Assembly: GCA_963556255.1 (NCBI GenBank)
Contig: OY744607.1
Span: 43,947,452 to 44,011,451, forward strand
Length of the DNA: 64,000 nucleotides
Direction: 5' to 3'
From: Allolobophora icterica
Lineage: Eukaryota > Annelida > Clitellata > Crassiclitellata > Lumbricidae
In this document: piece after piece, positions 1 through 11,212 of the stretch
Numbering within the stretch: position 1 is the stretch's first letter
Layout of the letters: every line of letters begins with the position of its first letter
Translations under genes and position numbers: made by a program
Notes under the pieces: model-generated
The model's input: only the letters and a program-made list of their open reading frames with translations
The model's database searches: none
Told to the model about the DNA's origin: nothing

Positions 1-740
1 TCAGGTTTCCCAATGTGTACTTCTCCTCCTCTGTCCGTGATCTTGGATTTGTCCTAGATCCTACTCTTTCTCTATCTGATCATGTCAATAGTGTCTCTCG
101 CTCGTGTTTTTACTATTTACGCCAACTTCGTGCCATTCGCCAGTCTCTTCCGCTGCATGCGATTGTGACCTTGGTTCATGCTCTGATCTGTACTAGGATT
201 GACTACGGAAATGCTGTCTATATTGGCCTGTCCTCTACTAACACATCTAAACTTCAGTCCATCCTTAATGCTGCTGCTCGCCTCATAGGGGGCATCATGA
301 AGTTTGCCCATATCTCTTCCTACATCCGGGACTCCCTTCACTGGCTTCCCATTCACCAACGCATTCAATTTAAGGTCCTTTCCCTCATGCGTAACTGTCT
401 TGTTGGCTCAGCTCCGCTGTATCTCAGGGCTTACTGCACCCCAGTTTCCAGTTTGCCTGGTCGGGCCTCTCTCCGGTCATCTGCCCGTGGCCACTTGTTA
501 GTCCCTTGGATGCGCACTGCTACTGCCCAGTCCCGTAGTTTTGCGGTTGTGGGCCCTTCCAGTTGGAACAGCCTCCCTATGGGCTTTAGGCTTGTCCTCC
601 TCTCTCTGTCTCCTGCCCAGTCTCGCAAGCGCCTGAAAACATTTATCTTTGTCAGTGAAGACACTGACACGGGTCGGGAGCGCCTCTGATTATGAGTGGC
701 GCTATATAAATCCTCGATTACAATTACAATTACAATTTGC
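1..740 (+). mobile_element. L2/CR1-like LINE, 3' end of reverse-transcriptase ORF
   Basis: 5'-truncated non-LTR retrotransposon. Positions 15-689 encode the region downstream of the RT catalytic core, including SVRDLGFVLDPTLSLSDHV, the IDYGNAVYIGL segment and the late motif VVGPSSWNSLP. The frame slips near the end: 649-720 carries the family terminus VGSAS. The coding end runs into a conserved hairpin (GAGCGCC pairing with GGCGCT), then TATAAAT and an ATTAC-type tail at about 718-737. That hairpin plus GCGCTATATAAAT recurs at 12180, 33300 and, in shorter form, 10270, and is typical of L2-group LINEs. The RT core and endonuclease are absent, so this is a dead fragment. Confidence 0.85.
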
Positions 741-1200
741 TAGATCAAATATTCGCCGTTTCTCAACTAAATACAATGGTCCCCTGATCGGGAGCTGTGT
801 TCCCACAAATATTCAACTGGTCCCAAATCTTCATCTTTTTAAAACTATTGCGTTCTCAATTAACGGATGGATTAATTAATGACAATTCATGGAACTGATT
901 TAAACTGGATTACATGCCGTCTTGCAACTGTTAATCTAAGACTATAATATTCATAATCAAATCACTGTTCACTGTTTTTGTATGCTTATGAATACCTCTG
1001 TTTAATCACTTAGTTAAGCTTATCACTGTGTATCTCAATCGAACCTCTATCTTCAACGTAATTAACTTACAAAATTGGGTGTCCCTATTAGCGGGATTTC
1101 CATCCCTTCTGGGCCTTCCCTTTGTCAACGTTTTCTTGTAACATAATGTTGAACTGATGTATGTTATATCGTAGCAATAAAAATTGATTGATTGATGATT
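738..1200 (+). mobile_element. Jockey/CR1-superfamily LINE 3' remnant
   Basis: Positions 738-870 encode a decayed C-terminus (QFARSNIRRFST ... LHLFKT) similar in layout to the minus-strand LINE at 4503-4820 (EFARTNIRKFSI ... YYVFKK). The 3' untranslated part holds TTAGCGGGATTTCCATCCC near 1090, which resembles CTAGCGGGATCTAGGTCCC at about 60427 in the long LINE of this window. It ends in AATAAAAATTGATTGATTGA near 1175-1205. Family assignment rests on these local comparisons. Confidence 0.6.
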
Positions 1201-1245
1201 GATTGAGTTCACAACACAACTAAAACTATCCACGTTGATATGGCG

Positions 1246-1345
1246 TTGATATATATATATATATAATATATATATATATATATGATATATGTATGATATA
1301 TATGTTATATATATATGTATAATATATATACATACATAAATATAT
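1246..1345. repeat. (AT)n microsatellite
   Basis: About 100 bp of imperfect TA dinucleotide repeat with interspersed TATG. Low complexity; open frames across it are not genes. Confidence 0.9.
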
Positions 1346-3009
1346 GCCATAGCCGCCTATCTATAATTAGGCCTATCATATCGAAAAATTCACGCCTAAT
1401 AGGCCTACAAGTTTTCAAGTCCATTCACTTCATTTAATGCAGCAAATTGTCTTCTAATAATTAGAAGACAAGCTCATTAGAATCTAATTAGCTGGGCAAA
1501 TCTGCTTAAACAAATTTACTTAAACATTAATAATGAATTTTTTATTTAGGGACAAGCATGGTCTTATAACAAGATTTAGGTCTAACTAAACAAAATTTAC
1601 TCGACAACGAAATTATTCTCTTTCACCCTTCAATCAAACGATGGGCTCGTTTGTTTCAAATATTTCGATAAGAAACAATTATAATAATATATATGTTTAC
1701 TTAATTGTTTTACCTTGTCGAAATTCTGTGTATAAACTTCAAATTATCAATTTTAGCTAAAAAGAATCCATTTTAGCAGAAATCTTCAGAGCTATCTTAC
1801 CGAAAACTTTGAACCTTTGCCAGTTACTGTGGCAACGGATTTGACGTATAATCACATGTGTTTGTTTCTATAGTTTTACGTCATCAGTCATTAGCCAATC
1901 ATGTTATTTGATTTATATCACGTGCAACATATTACATCCAATCATGTTTAGGCTGCGCTCGATCCACTGGTTGACTGCTTTGCTGCTCATTTGTGCACAA
2001 AGCTATCTAATTAAGTAAATATGTACGCAAGAGAGTAAATGTTACTTATAGGGACGCTGAATATATGAAGAGCTCCGGAAAACTGATGTAAGCTGCCGAG
2101 GTCGTTGACTGTTTCATAAATAATTATTAATATATAGGCCTACGTTGAAGAGCTGCAGAAGCCACTTCCGGCTATGTATGAGTCATCCATTAAGGACGTC
2201 CGCAACGAGGGGCGGGAGGGTCATATTAGTATACAATTAATGTGGATAGGGGAACGGATTTATCTCCAATGCGGACGTCCGCAACTAAAATTGATAGGCC
2301 CTACTCAAAGCTCTTTTCGTAAAAAAAGTGCCTTAGACGCCAACTTCAGTCAGAAAGCGATTTTCTATCCATACTGCATTGGATGTAGTTCAAGACCTTT
2401 AACTGATGGACGCAGCAGTATGAAATACCCACCCCCGCAATACATTAAGCCCAACCCGATCACTTCTTTGAAAAATGAGCAGGGTCGAGGCCATAAGGTC
2501 GCTGTATAAAAACGTGTAGGGCCTACGCCTAAATTTATAGTGAATTCTATAGCTGCAGTCTCTCTAACGCGGCTTTTGTGTGGCTCTCGGAAATTCCGGA
2601 GATTTTACATTATGTTACATGTGTCCGTCAAGTCGGATAGAGGCTGACGTCATATTTCGCTTATTTCGAACCTCGGATATATCGAATCCTGTTGACGATG
2701 GTCCTTTGCGGTTCGATATAAGAAAGTTTTGCTGTGGTTAAACTGTAGGCCAATATAGATTCCTTGACTGTAGGCTAGGCCGCTATAGGCTACATTGAAA
2801 ACAATTATAAAAATTAGTAATCCTATTTTAAGTAGGCCATATATGCCTACATAAGCATTTATAGGCCATCAGTTGTACAACATCGTTGATCTAAAATAAA
2901 TTAATTAGGCCTAATCATAACACTGAGTATATGATTAGAGGCTAGAGCTAGGGCTGCTAGGCTACTTAAATAAATTTACGTTTAGGTAGCCAGACGTAGG
3001 CCTACTCTC
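1346..3009. other. Unassigned AT-rich intergenic DNA
   Basis: No gene is supported. A 111-codon open frame at 2174-2509 has no recognisable domain and no splice or database support available here. GGACGTCCGCAAC occurs twice (about 2196 and 2273), the second within the palindrome GCGGACGTCCGC; the first follows GTCATCCATTAA and resembles a DNA-transposon terminus, but no partner end was found. Several TAGGCCTA palindromes occur (about 1369, 1400, 2138, 2907, 2998). Confidence 0.5.
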
Positions 3010-3700
3010 GTAGAGTAATGGAGTAATGGATAACACACTGGCGTGAAGAGCAGTAGGTACCAAGATCGAATCCCGTAGACCCGTAAGGTTTATTCAGCCT
3101 TCCACTCGCTAGGTGGCGGTGGTTAAATGAATAGAAGGCCGTGAATGGCGCCCTGTTGGCTGCCGTATAAACAGTTATATTCGACTCCTGTAAAACCGTT
3201 ACCATGTGCTTCTACTGTATACATCAGGGGCGGATCCAGAAAGTCTATCAAGGGGGGGCCAAAAAATTTGACATACAAAGTAACCATCTTCTTGGAGAGG
3301 AATCAGTTTACCGACCACCGAAAAAAAAATTTCCAATCCATCTCCCAAAAAAGTTGATGACCTTTGTTTTAGTCATTAACCTTTTTTATAAATGTCTTCA
3401 GTATTTCAGTATACATCTACGGGACCCACGTCCTGTGGTGTACATTTGACTTCCAAGCCGGCGGGGGGGGCCACGCCTGTGTAAACATCATCAAAGACCC
3501 AGAAAACGCCTGTGTAAATAAAGATAAATTTCAAATGGGGGGGCCATGGCCGGATAAGCCCCCTGGATCCGCCTCTGGTATACATGCATGTAAGGCGCCC
3601 TGCGCGACTGCCGTTTCTACTATATGTATGTTCACTGTACAGCGCAGTGTGGTTAGCAGACGCTTAAATAAAGAAAAGATTATTATTATTATTTTTATCG
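3010..3700 (+). mobile_element. tRNA-derived SINE, copy 1 (split by a MITE)
   Basis: The 5' part (GTAGAGTAATGG ... TAATGGATAACACACTGG) resembles a tRNA 5' half, best with tRNA-Arg, and GATCGAATCCC at 3064-3074 matches the pol III B box at 9 of 11 positions. A non-tRNA body with GCCTTCCACTCGCTAGGTGG follows, ending in TTAAATAAAG and an ATT-repeat tail near 3680. A second copy at 54674-54995 (+) lacks the MITE at 3225-3577 and gives the uninterrupted structure. The tRNA source is inferred by eye. Confidence 0.75.
3225..3577. mobile_element. hAT-like MITE, 353 bp, inside SINE
   Basis: TIRs are CAGGGGCGGATCCAG at the left and CAGAGGCGGATCCAG (reverse complement of the right end), 14 of 15 identical. 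An 8-bp target duplication GTATACAT lies at 3217-3224 and 3578-3585. The orthologous position in the SINE at about 54881 has a single GTATACAT, a true empty site. No coding capacity. Eight-bp duplications and a CAG-type start fit the hAT superfamily. Confidence 0.9.
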
Positions 3701-3875
3701 CCCGAGGTAAAAATAATCCCTCAGGTTCTTAGAAACTATTCGAATAGCTTTGTTGTTCTGGAGTTAGGCCTAACGGTCATCTTCACCGGTCAATTGTATA
3801 AAAGTGCATCGAAGTGCAATGGCAATAAATTGTTGCGTGCAAATTGAAAGACGCTGAAAGAGGCGTGCTGTCTCC

Positions 3876-3931
<56 letters not shown>

Positions 3932-4017
3932 TTTTTTTTTTATGCCCCGAGGTATACAGGATCCCTCAGGGACTTCAATATTAATTAATGTAACATATAA
4001 AAAGTCCGGAATGGCCC

Positions 4018-4105
<88 letters not shown>
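3685..4105. repeat. (ATT)n tracts around a CCGAGG...CCTCAGG cassette
   Basis: Three ATT/TTA tracts (about 3680-3696, 3876-3942, 4017-4105) flank two short cassettes with CCCGAGGTA...CCCTCAGG (about 3701 and 3946). A third cassette lies at about 55022 between similar tracts. Probably SINE or LINE tail units that recruit microsatellites. Long Asn, Leu or Tyr frames here are artefacts. Confidence 0.7.
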
Positions 4106-4107
<2 letters not shown>

Positions 4108-5160
4108 ATCAATCAATCAATTTATTGATCCACAAAGCAAACGTGACAATGTACAAGAAAATATAATTTAAATAGCCACTATGATGCTGAAAAGGTTTGA
4201 AACATTAAGATATTCATGGGTTTAGAAGGCTATATCATGCTGTGAGTGGTCAATAGGAAGCCCTAAAAGGACCAGGGGCCGCTAGTAAGGGCCCCCCATT
4301 TACTTAACAAAACTCGACGACGGCCATGTACACATGAGCCTTTGAGTAGACCTATTTAGAGACAACGAATTTGCAAAAAGTGGGCAACTAGTTAACAGAA
4401 TAGTAAGACTTAGTGGCAAAAAAAGGAAAAACAAAAAAACAAAAAAAACAAAAAAAACAACAAAGTAAAATAAATCAGATGCGAGGGGGTCGCAGCAGGC
4501 TGTCACTGGGCAATCTGTCTAATAAGTAGGTGTGAACGAAGGCTTTTTTTAAAAACATAGTAACTTGGAATGTGTCGTAAATCAGAGGGGAGACTATTCC
4601 ATAGTTTTGGTCCTAGATAGGTTATTGAGAATTTCCGTATGTTAGTACGTGCAAATTCAATCTGGTAAGTGTTGGGTTTATTCCTAGTAGGGTAGGGATG
4701 AATATCCGAAGTACTTGTGAAAAAGTTAAAAAATTCATTGGGTAGTGAATTGAAGGTATAGCGGTGCATGAAATCGCAGATTTGATAAGATGTTATACTG
4801 GCAATGGTCAATAAGCCCATGGACTGGAATAATTGGAAGGTATGGGAATTTCTTGGGGATCTATAGTAATGACTCGAATAATGCGCTTTTGGAGGACTAC
4901 AAGACGTTGTAAGTTTGACTTGTAGTTTGCTGCCCAGACTAAATTGCTATAAGAGAGGTAAGGGTATACAAGTGAATAGTAAAGATTTAACAGAATTTTT
5001 GAGGGAATGAGTGAGGAAATGCGTGTGATGATCCCAACGGATTTAGAAATTTTACTTGCAATTTGAGCAATATGGACAGACCATGCAGTTGATGTGTTGG
5101 TCAATGTGGATACCCAGAAATTTAACAGAGGGAACTTGGGGTATTGGTAAGTTGTCAATT
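4106..5160 (-). mobile_element. Jockey/CR1-superfamily LINE 3' end
   Basis: On the minus strand, 5158-4808 encodes the region after the RT core (NLYYSLVYPYLSYSNLVWA) and 4820-4503 continues in another frame with PKLWNSLPSDLRHIPSYYVF, so one frameshift separates them. A roughly 400-bp 3' UTR ends in a TTGATTGATTGATTGAATAA tail at 4105-4125. 5'-truncated and inactive. Confidence 0.85.
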
Positions 5161-5169
5161 AAAATTGGT

Positions 5170-5275
<106 letters not shown>

Positions 5276-5409
5276 CTACTGTTACTATTATTATTATTAT
5301 CTGCCTAATTAATCGGTCCTTGTGAGCATGGGATAGAGATGCATCGTTTTATGCATTCAAATGATGCTAACTTAATAGCAAATGCTCTAAGTTTAAAGTG
5401 GCTAACTTT

Positions 5410-5455
5410 CACTGCTTTGGTCGTCATCATCATCATTGTCATTGTCGTCGCTGAT
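5410..5455 (+). repeat. Short repeat flanking zinc-finger exon 1 (upstream copy)
   Basis: The segment CTTTGGTCGTCATCATCATC followed by ATTGTC...GTCGCTGAT recurs at about 6291-6330 in intron 1 with a six-base deletion. The two copies flank exon 1. Whether this is a regulatory element or a dispersed repeat cannot be told here. Confidence 0.6.
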
Positions 5456-5718
5456 TTGAATTAATCCAATAAGCTGGATTCATTGCAAATATTATTCACG
5501 TAGGCCTACGCCGAAAATTGAGAAATGTGACCTACGAGTTTCATTAGCAGCTTGTGAAGTCGGCTACAAGGTGGCGCAACAATATCACATTAAAGATTTT
5601 TGGCATACTGCTTAAAGTGTACGATATTTTGTCCTTGGCCATACGATTTTTCAGCGAAACTGTTTATAGTTCTGTAATTTATTAACATTTGATTTAACGA
5701 TCGCTTTTAAAAATCGGA

Positions 5719-6188
5719 ATGAATGCTGCAATGCAGTCACAACAGTATTTGGGCCGTATTGCGGAAACCCTGTTGGATTTCCAGCAAAGCGGAACGTTGT
5801 GTGACATCGTCATCCAGATACAGGGTTGTCAGATCTCAGCTCATAGCGTTATTCTTGCCGCTGCCAGCCCTAGTCTCCGGGAATTGCTGCCCTCTAAGGA
5901 TACCAGTTCAGAGTCGGCAGCGGCTAAGAAGCCTGTTATTCAGTTAGAAGGATACGACTTGGGTGTGGCGAGGCTGTGGCTTGAGTTTCTCTACACGGGG
6001 CGATGTACGGGTCGGCCGGAGTCGATGAAGCAGTTCACCGATGTCGTATCGTTATGCGAAGCTTTGCAGATGCCAAAGCCAGATTGGGATTTGCATTTCA
6101 CTGATGGGAGGTCGGTGAATATGATAACTTACGATGTGCTGCAGACATTAGTGTTATCTAGTGATCATTTTATCACTAACATTTGTGT
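5719..6188 (+). CDS. BTB-ZF gene exon 1 (BTB/POZ domain)
   Basis: Starts at ATG 5719 (an in-frame second ATG is at 5731). Residues about 15-145 form the BTB fold: LLDFQQSGTLCDIVIQI, then the SAHSVILAAASPSLRELL helix. The frame hits TAA at 6190, but a good donor (GT|GTAAAC, intron from 6189) lies just before it, leaving a phase-2 codon that exon 2 completes as GTT (Val). Confidence 0.85.
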
Positions 6189-9100
6189 GTAAACTTGTCA
6201 GTCGATTTGTCGATCAATTCACGAATCATTTTTATTTGCACCTACTGGCAAGCTGAAGTGCCAGTCTTTACATACTGATTGCTGTGCATGCTTTGGTCGT
6301 CATCATCATCATTGTCGTCACTGATGTGACTCTATTAGTTATTGGATTAATAACAGATTTTAAAATAGCAAATAAATGAAGGGCTTAGTCGTGTGCACAA
6401 TGGTATTAAGATGCTTAAAAGGTGTTTTATAAATGTTCAGGTGTACTACTTTGCATTACTTCACAAATCTACATTACAAGTGTGAATCAGATGGCATTAC
6501 AATTCTGAATCTGCACTACATTACAATTCTCTGCTGCTAGATCTGTATTATTATTTGTCTATTGCTGTTTAACTTGTGGCCATGTTCTCAATTATTTTGC
6601 AGTCGTGAAAGTCAAGAATCTGACATCAGCACCATTCTGAAAAATGTAGATAACTCATCGGCCGCTGAAAGCCGGAATCAGTGTGACGTAAAAGCAGGAG
6701 GTTTGAAAATTTAGAAACATATTTTTGTTCTCTGATCTTGTTCTTTTCCTGTTGTGGGCAGAATTGGAGAGTGTGCATTAAACACTTGTTTTGCAGTAAG
6801 TGTTGTGCAATAAGCATGTGCAATAATCACATGTTGAGCTGTGTTTCGATACTGAGTTTTATGTGTCTTCTTGTAAACTTTGGGGTGCACAGCAGTTTAG
6901 TGATTAGCGTGCAGGACTTTTACCCCTGGAGGATGGGGGTAAAAAGCCCCTCCAGGATAGAAAGAGTTTAGGACTTCTGTCCTACTTGCACCCAAATAAA
7001 TTTAACTAGTTATAGAGTAAGCTTATAGAGTTAATAATAAACTGACAATGAAGTGTGAGTAGAAAGACCAGAAATGACTACACGCCCTCTTGTGCAGAGG
7101 CTAAGAAAGTGAAGTCACTGAATACCAACTATTGCTTGTGGGTTTTTTAAAGCGGCTACTTTTGTTTAAGGTGTTTTAATGGTTTATATGAGCTGATAAA
7201 TATAGACAGTCCTCTGTGCTCGTCTAAGTCGTACATTGTAGATGTAATTGTAAACAAAAGATGTGTAGTCTATCTCTATGCTGCATATATCTTACTGAAC
7301 ATTATGTTTGCATATATGGCTGTGTAATAAATACATTACATTATTTTATTTGTAGTTTTGAAATCGTACTTTCCTAGTAGTGAGAAATAAGTTGTTTCTG
7401 TTTACAGAGGGCCAGTCGAGAAACGCAAAACTGGTGTGCTCTGCCGACGAATGTTTTCTGTCGAATGATCTCTCGTTTTCAGTCAAGAAAGAAGACGCAT
7501 TGTTTGATGCGGCTGACGAGGTGTTGCGTCAAGGTTCATTGATAAACAACAGCAAGTTACAGACAGAAACAGAAGTCCCAGTTGTTAAGACTGAAGTTGT
7601 AGAGAGTTTGATGGCAAACACTGTTGCAAAAAACAATGCGACTCGTGGAAGGTGTAAGGCCCAAGAAAGCACGGGTTTATGCCGAAGAACTAGTAGTCGC
7701 ATGGCTGCAAAAACGCTGTTAAACAATAGCACTGGCTGTGGCGACGTTCATTTTTCAGCTGGTGTCCCGCAGCCACCGTGTTCAGCTGAAGCGAATACAT
7801 GCAAGAGTTCCAACAGCTGCAGCGCTGTGACAGTGACTGTGCAAAGCTTTTGTCACGACTCTGCCGAGAAGGCTCTGCTCAAAGGGAATACTCTGAAGTG
7901 CAAGTCCTGTGGAGGTACTCGTTTTATCGACGTGAGAACAGACAAAACGGGGGAGCTGCAAACGTTCCCTGTGAGCTACAAGTGTCTCGAGTGTAATGAT
8001 CAGATTCTGACATCAGAGGGATTGGAACTCGACCGCCTGCAGAGGAAAAATTCCCTAAAGGCCTCACAAAGAAACATTCACACTTGTAAACTCTGTAGCA
8101 GAGCGTTTGGTACGCACTCTGGACTCTTTGGTCATCTGGCTAAACATCCGTTGTTGTTATTTAATGAGACGTCGTGTGGAATATGTAAAAACTCGTTTGG
8201 TGATGCAAATGAGTTCCTAAATCATGTAGTGGTTTATGGTGGAAGCAACCAAAATCAGCGCAGCGCTGGAAGTAGCAGCCTAAAGTTTCCAGAAATTAAG
8301 ACCGAGATTTTCTCAGATGCCAAGAAATTGGATGCTGACGTTAAAGGAGGCAGGCTGACTCCGGGAAAATTCGAGGGTGATGGTTCTGGTATTGTCAGAC
8401 ACGACTTGAAGATGGGTTCTCACAAATGTATGGTGTGCAAGGAAAGTTTCTGGACGCATGCGAGCTTGTATCGTCATGGTTCACTGCACGAATTTCTTCA
8501 CATCGTTGAAGGTACTTTACCATCTTGCGGCATATGTCAAACTGTTTTTGAAAACGTGACTCAACTTCAGGAGCATGTAACTTCGAAAGCTGGGCTTGCT
8601 GTGTTTGCACAAGGTGATTCGAAGGTATCTGCGGCCAGTAAGAAGAAAATTGTGGCCACTCGAAAAGTCTTTGAATGTAGTCATTGTGGTCGGTCATTCG
8701 GGAACAAAGGTGGTCTGCAGTCTCACGTGAAAATGCACTTAGATGGACGCCCACATAAGTGTCCATCTTGTGGAGACAGCTTTCGATTCAGTAAACATCT
8801 CTCATCGCATGCAAGGATGTACCACAACGTCTTCATCTGCAGCAGATGTGGCCTCGACTGCTCATGTACTGTGGAGGAAGCAAAGGCCTTTGCAACAGCT
8901 GATCAAAAGCTGAAAGCTATAACTAAACGGTTTGCCTGCGTCGACTGTCAGAAAACGTTCTGCACTCAGAAGGGCCTGCTCAATCACAAGCTGACTCATG
9001 ACAATACAAAGAATTTCATCTGTGAAATTTGTGGACTAGGCTTTCGGCGCCCGGACCGTCTGGCAAATCACAAGTTCATGCACGACTCGAAGCCGTACCC

Positions 9101-9722
9101 GTGCAGGTTCTGCAGCAAATGTTTCCTCACGGCAACACGCCTTGAGGAGCACACAAGAACCCACACGGGTGAAAGTCCGCTTGTCTGCAGTCATTGCGGG
9201 CAGCACTTCAAGGCAAGGAGTGCCCTTCGAGTACATCTGGTGCGCAAACACTCAACGCTTCATCAGCTCAAAGTCGTCGCTCACAAGTGTAACATATGCG
9301 GGCGCCAGTTCTCTTCGAAGGCCTACCTGATGTTACACATCAAATGGCACAGCGGGAAATTCCGTGCATACAGGTGTCACATCTGCAATAGAGCATTCTA
9401 TGACCCCTATGCTGTGCGAAAGCATATGGTCGTTCATGCGGAACTGCGCGAACGGCCATTCCTCTGCTACACCTGCGGCAAGGGCTTCACAACACGAGGA
9501 AATCTCAAGACCCATGCTGCATCACACAAGAACGAGAAGCTGTTCTTCTGCATTTACTGCAGCAAAGGCTTCAAGTTCAAGTCAAACCTTAACAAACATC
9601 TCAAGGTTCATCAGAAATTTAGCGGCAGCAGAGACGCTGTGACAGACGGTGATGGGTTTGCCAGGAACGACGATGATCTGGAATATACATGTGAGGAGGA
9701 GGTTGTACTGAATGCCGAATGA
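5719..9722 (+). CDS. BTB/POZ and C2H2 zinc-finger transcription factor (3 exons)
   Basis: Predicted nuclear DNA-binding regulator. Splicing 5719-6188, 6603-6700 and 7408-9722 gives 2883 nt, exactly 961 codons with TGA stop (960 aa). Introns are GTAAAC...TTTTGCAG and GTTTGA...TTTACAG and keep the frame across both junctions. Exon 1 encodes a BTB/POZ domain (CDIVIQIQGCQISAHSVIL core), normally used for dimerisation and corepressor binding. Exon 3 holds an acidic linker, a paired CxxC...CxxC segment (about 7901-7995), then about 12 canonical C2H2 fingers plus degenerate ones, the last eight close together. The BTB plus finger layout is that of BTB-ZF repressors; targets are unknown. No polyadenylation signal was seen close to the stop. 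An additional upstream non-coding exon is possible. Confidence 0.85.
6189..6602 (+). other. BTB-ZF intron 1
   Basis: 414-bp GTAAAC...TTTTGCAG intron. Contains the second copy of the CTTTGGTCGTCATCATC repeat near 6291. Confidence 0.8.
6603..6700 (+). CDS. BTB-ZF gene exon 2 (linker)
   Basis: 98 bp between acceptor TTTTGCAG (ends 6602) and donor GGAG|GTTTGA (intron from 6701). Encodes a polar linker, RESQESDISTILKNV. It is too short to be found by ORF length; it is supported because both junction phases match exons 1 and 3 and no other frame stays open. Confidence 0.8.
6701..7407 (+). other. BTB-ZF intron 2
   Basis: 707-bp GTTTGA...TTTACAG intron. An inverted repeat CCTGGAGG...CCTCCAGG at about 6925-6956 and a nearby GGACTTCTGTCC hairpin could be the end of an old repeat; no coding signal was seen. 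Confidence 0.75.
7408..9722 (+). CDS. BTB-ZF gene exon 3 (zinc-finger array)
   Basis: Acceptor TTTACAG ends at 7407; the split codon G+AG gives Glu. Fingers in order start with HTCKLC (about 8079), HKCMVC (8421), FECSHC (8671), HKCPSC (8755), FACVDC (8931), FICEIC (9015), YPCRFC (9099), LVCSHC (9180), HKCNIC (9283), YRCHIC (9373), FLCYTC (9463) and FFCIYC (9544). Degenerate fingers TSCGIC (8173) and PSCGIC (8520) lack the last histidine in register, and FICSRC (8830) becomes a Cys-rich stretch. Several have TGE-like or short linkers typical of DNA-binding arrays. Confidence 0.88.
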
Positions 9723-10239
9723 CTGTAACAGATCACCTTTTTATCAGTGATATAATTCCTCTGGGTCATTTCAGTTTGTGTGTGTGACAGCAGAAACCGT
9801 AGGCATTTAACTCGTCAGAGCCTAATCACTCCCTTGGCAGACTTACTGTCTAGACCTGCTTTAGCCCAGAGGAACTGGAGACCCTGAGAACCAAACCTGT
9901 GTGACTGAATGTGTTCTCGTGGCCCACACTATTATACACCGTTCTTAACTGAGGCCTCGCATTGAAGCCAAACCTAACACTATTAGGCACTTCTCTTTTC
10001 CAGTTTTTCCAAGCCTGTTACCTCGGATGATCATCAGAAGTCTCCTGAGAAGTTGTTTTTGTAACACGATGCCATCCAGTGCTAGATCTTTCGTCTTGGC
10101 AACATTTTATCTGATTGCCATTTTCCAAGCCTTCTGCTGTAATACTGGTCCATGGCACTGGCAATTTCAGGTCAACTACGTATGTAGTGCGTTGCTACAC
10201 ATTACACTCTTCTACATGTTTTACAACTCGTGTAAAATG
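9723..10239 (+). other. BTB-ZF 3' flank / probable 3' UTR
   Basis: Follows the TGA stop. No AATAAA is visible before the LINE tail at 10240, so the transcript end is undetermined. No other coding evidence. Confidence 0.5.
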
Positions 10240-10315
10240 TCAAAAGCAGGACAACTCTGATGAGTCTTGAAGTAGTGCTATATAAATTTGCAGTTACCAT
10301 TACCATTAACATACA
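10240..10315 (+). mobile_element. L2-like LINE 3' terminus
   Basis: Short remnant with CTGATGAGTCTTGAAG, then AGTGCTATATAAATTTG and an ATTACC-repeat tail (10296-10310). It matches the conserved 3' end seen at 680-737 and 12180-12240 except for a shorter hairpin. Confidence 0.65.
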
Positions 10316-11212
10316 CCAGATGCTGACTTTGGTCCTTGCAGATATCCTGATTTGAGCCACATCCTGGTCTAAGACTGCTGGTCTGGCTATATTGCATTTA
10401 AAAAACAAATGATGCATGTAAACCTTTATTACAGACGTAGTTGTAGGCCTACATCTGTAGTACATTCATTCATTCATAGGCCAGGTTATCGGGTAATAAT
10501 CTTTCAATAACGAGATAAAGTTATGCGACAACTACATGCGTATTAACGGTGCCGAGGGGTGTTCCAGCGGTGTCATGGAACAGGGCACAACTGGAGAGGG
10601 AGGTGCAAGTTTTGAGACTGAATGATTTAATTATTAAACTAATTACTTTATCTTGAAATATAGTGTCCATTTAAAATGAAATAAATGTAATAAAATTATA
10701 TAACAAATAAAAGTGTATACTGTATATATTTAATATTAATAGATAGATACCTGATACCTAATAGATAGATACCTTATTTAAAAATTGTTGTTTGAACATA
10801 TTTATAGTAAATATAATATTCGAGATAACAAATTTGGTCGTTATTGGTTAAATTCATATTTTGGGGCTAGCACTATGTTTACGCTTGGCACAGAGCGCAT
10901 TTATAGCTTGCTACGTTCCTGCATATTAAATTAATGGAAATTGTTTAATATATTTGTTTTCTCAGATTTGTTCTTATCAGGATAATGATTAGAATTGAAG
11001 CAACTCACATGCCTGAAATACTAAATAATGTTGAGTAGGAGTAGTGCCGTGGAATGTGTCAAAGTGCAGATTGTATCTGTAATGTAATTGTTATCGAACA
11101 TTTATAAAAGCGCCGCTCAACGATTCAGATTGTGAGGCGCTATTGCCTCAGATTTGTGTATACTGTATATATTTAATATTAATAGATAGATACCTGATAC
11201 CTAGACGTGTAC
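10316..11212. other. AT-rich spacer with a 48-bp direct repeat
   Basis: An identical 48-bp sequence starting GTGTATACTGTATATATTTA occurs at 10713-10760 and 11156-11203, 443 bp apart. The second copy ends 9 bp before the TIR element at 11213. A segment at 11019-11145 matches 51719-51830 (AATGTTGAGTAG, CAGATTGTATCTGTAATGTA, TTTATAAAAGC) and reads on the minus strand as an L2-like 3' hairpin and tail. No gene seen. Confidence 0.6.

Noticed and set aside
2174..2509. 111-aa open frame as a possible gene
   Set aside because: No domain, no splice partners, and part of it resembles a transposon terminus (GTCATCCATTAAGGACGTCC).
3770..4166. Open frames of poly-Asn, poly-Leu or poly-Tyr
   Set aside because: They are translations of (ATT)n microsatellites; the same holds for 5056-5274 and 55072-55435.
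6890..6975. tRNA gene or SINE head in BTB-ZF intron 2
   Set aside because: AGTTTAGTGATTAGCGTG looks tRNA-like but no B box or cloverleaf could be found.
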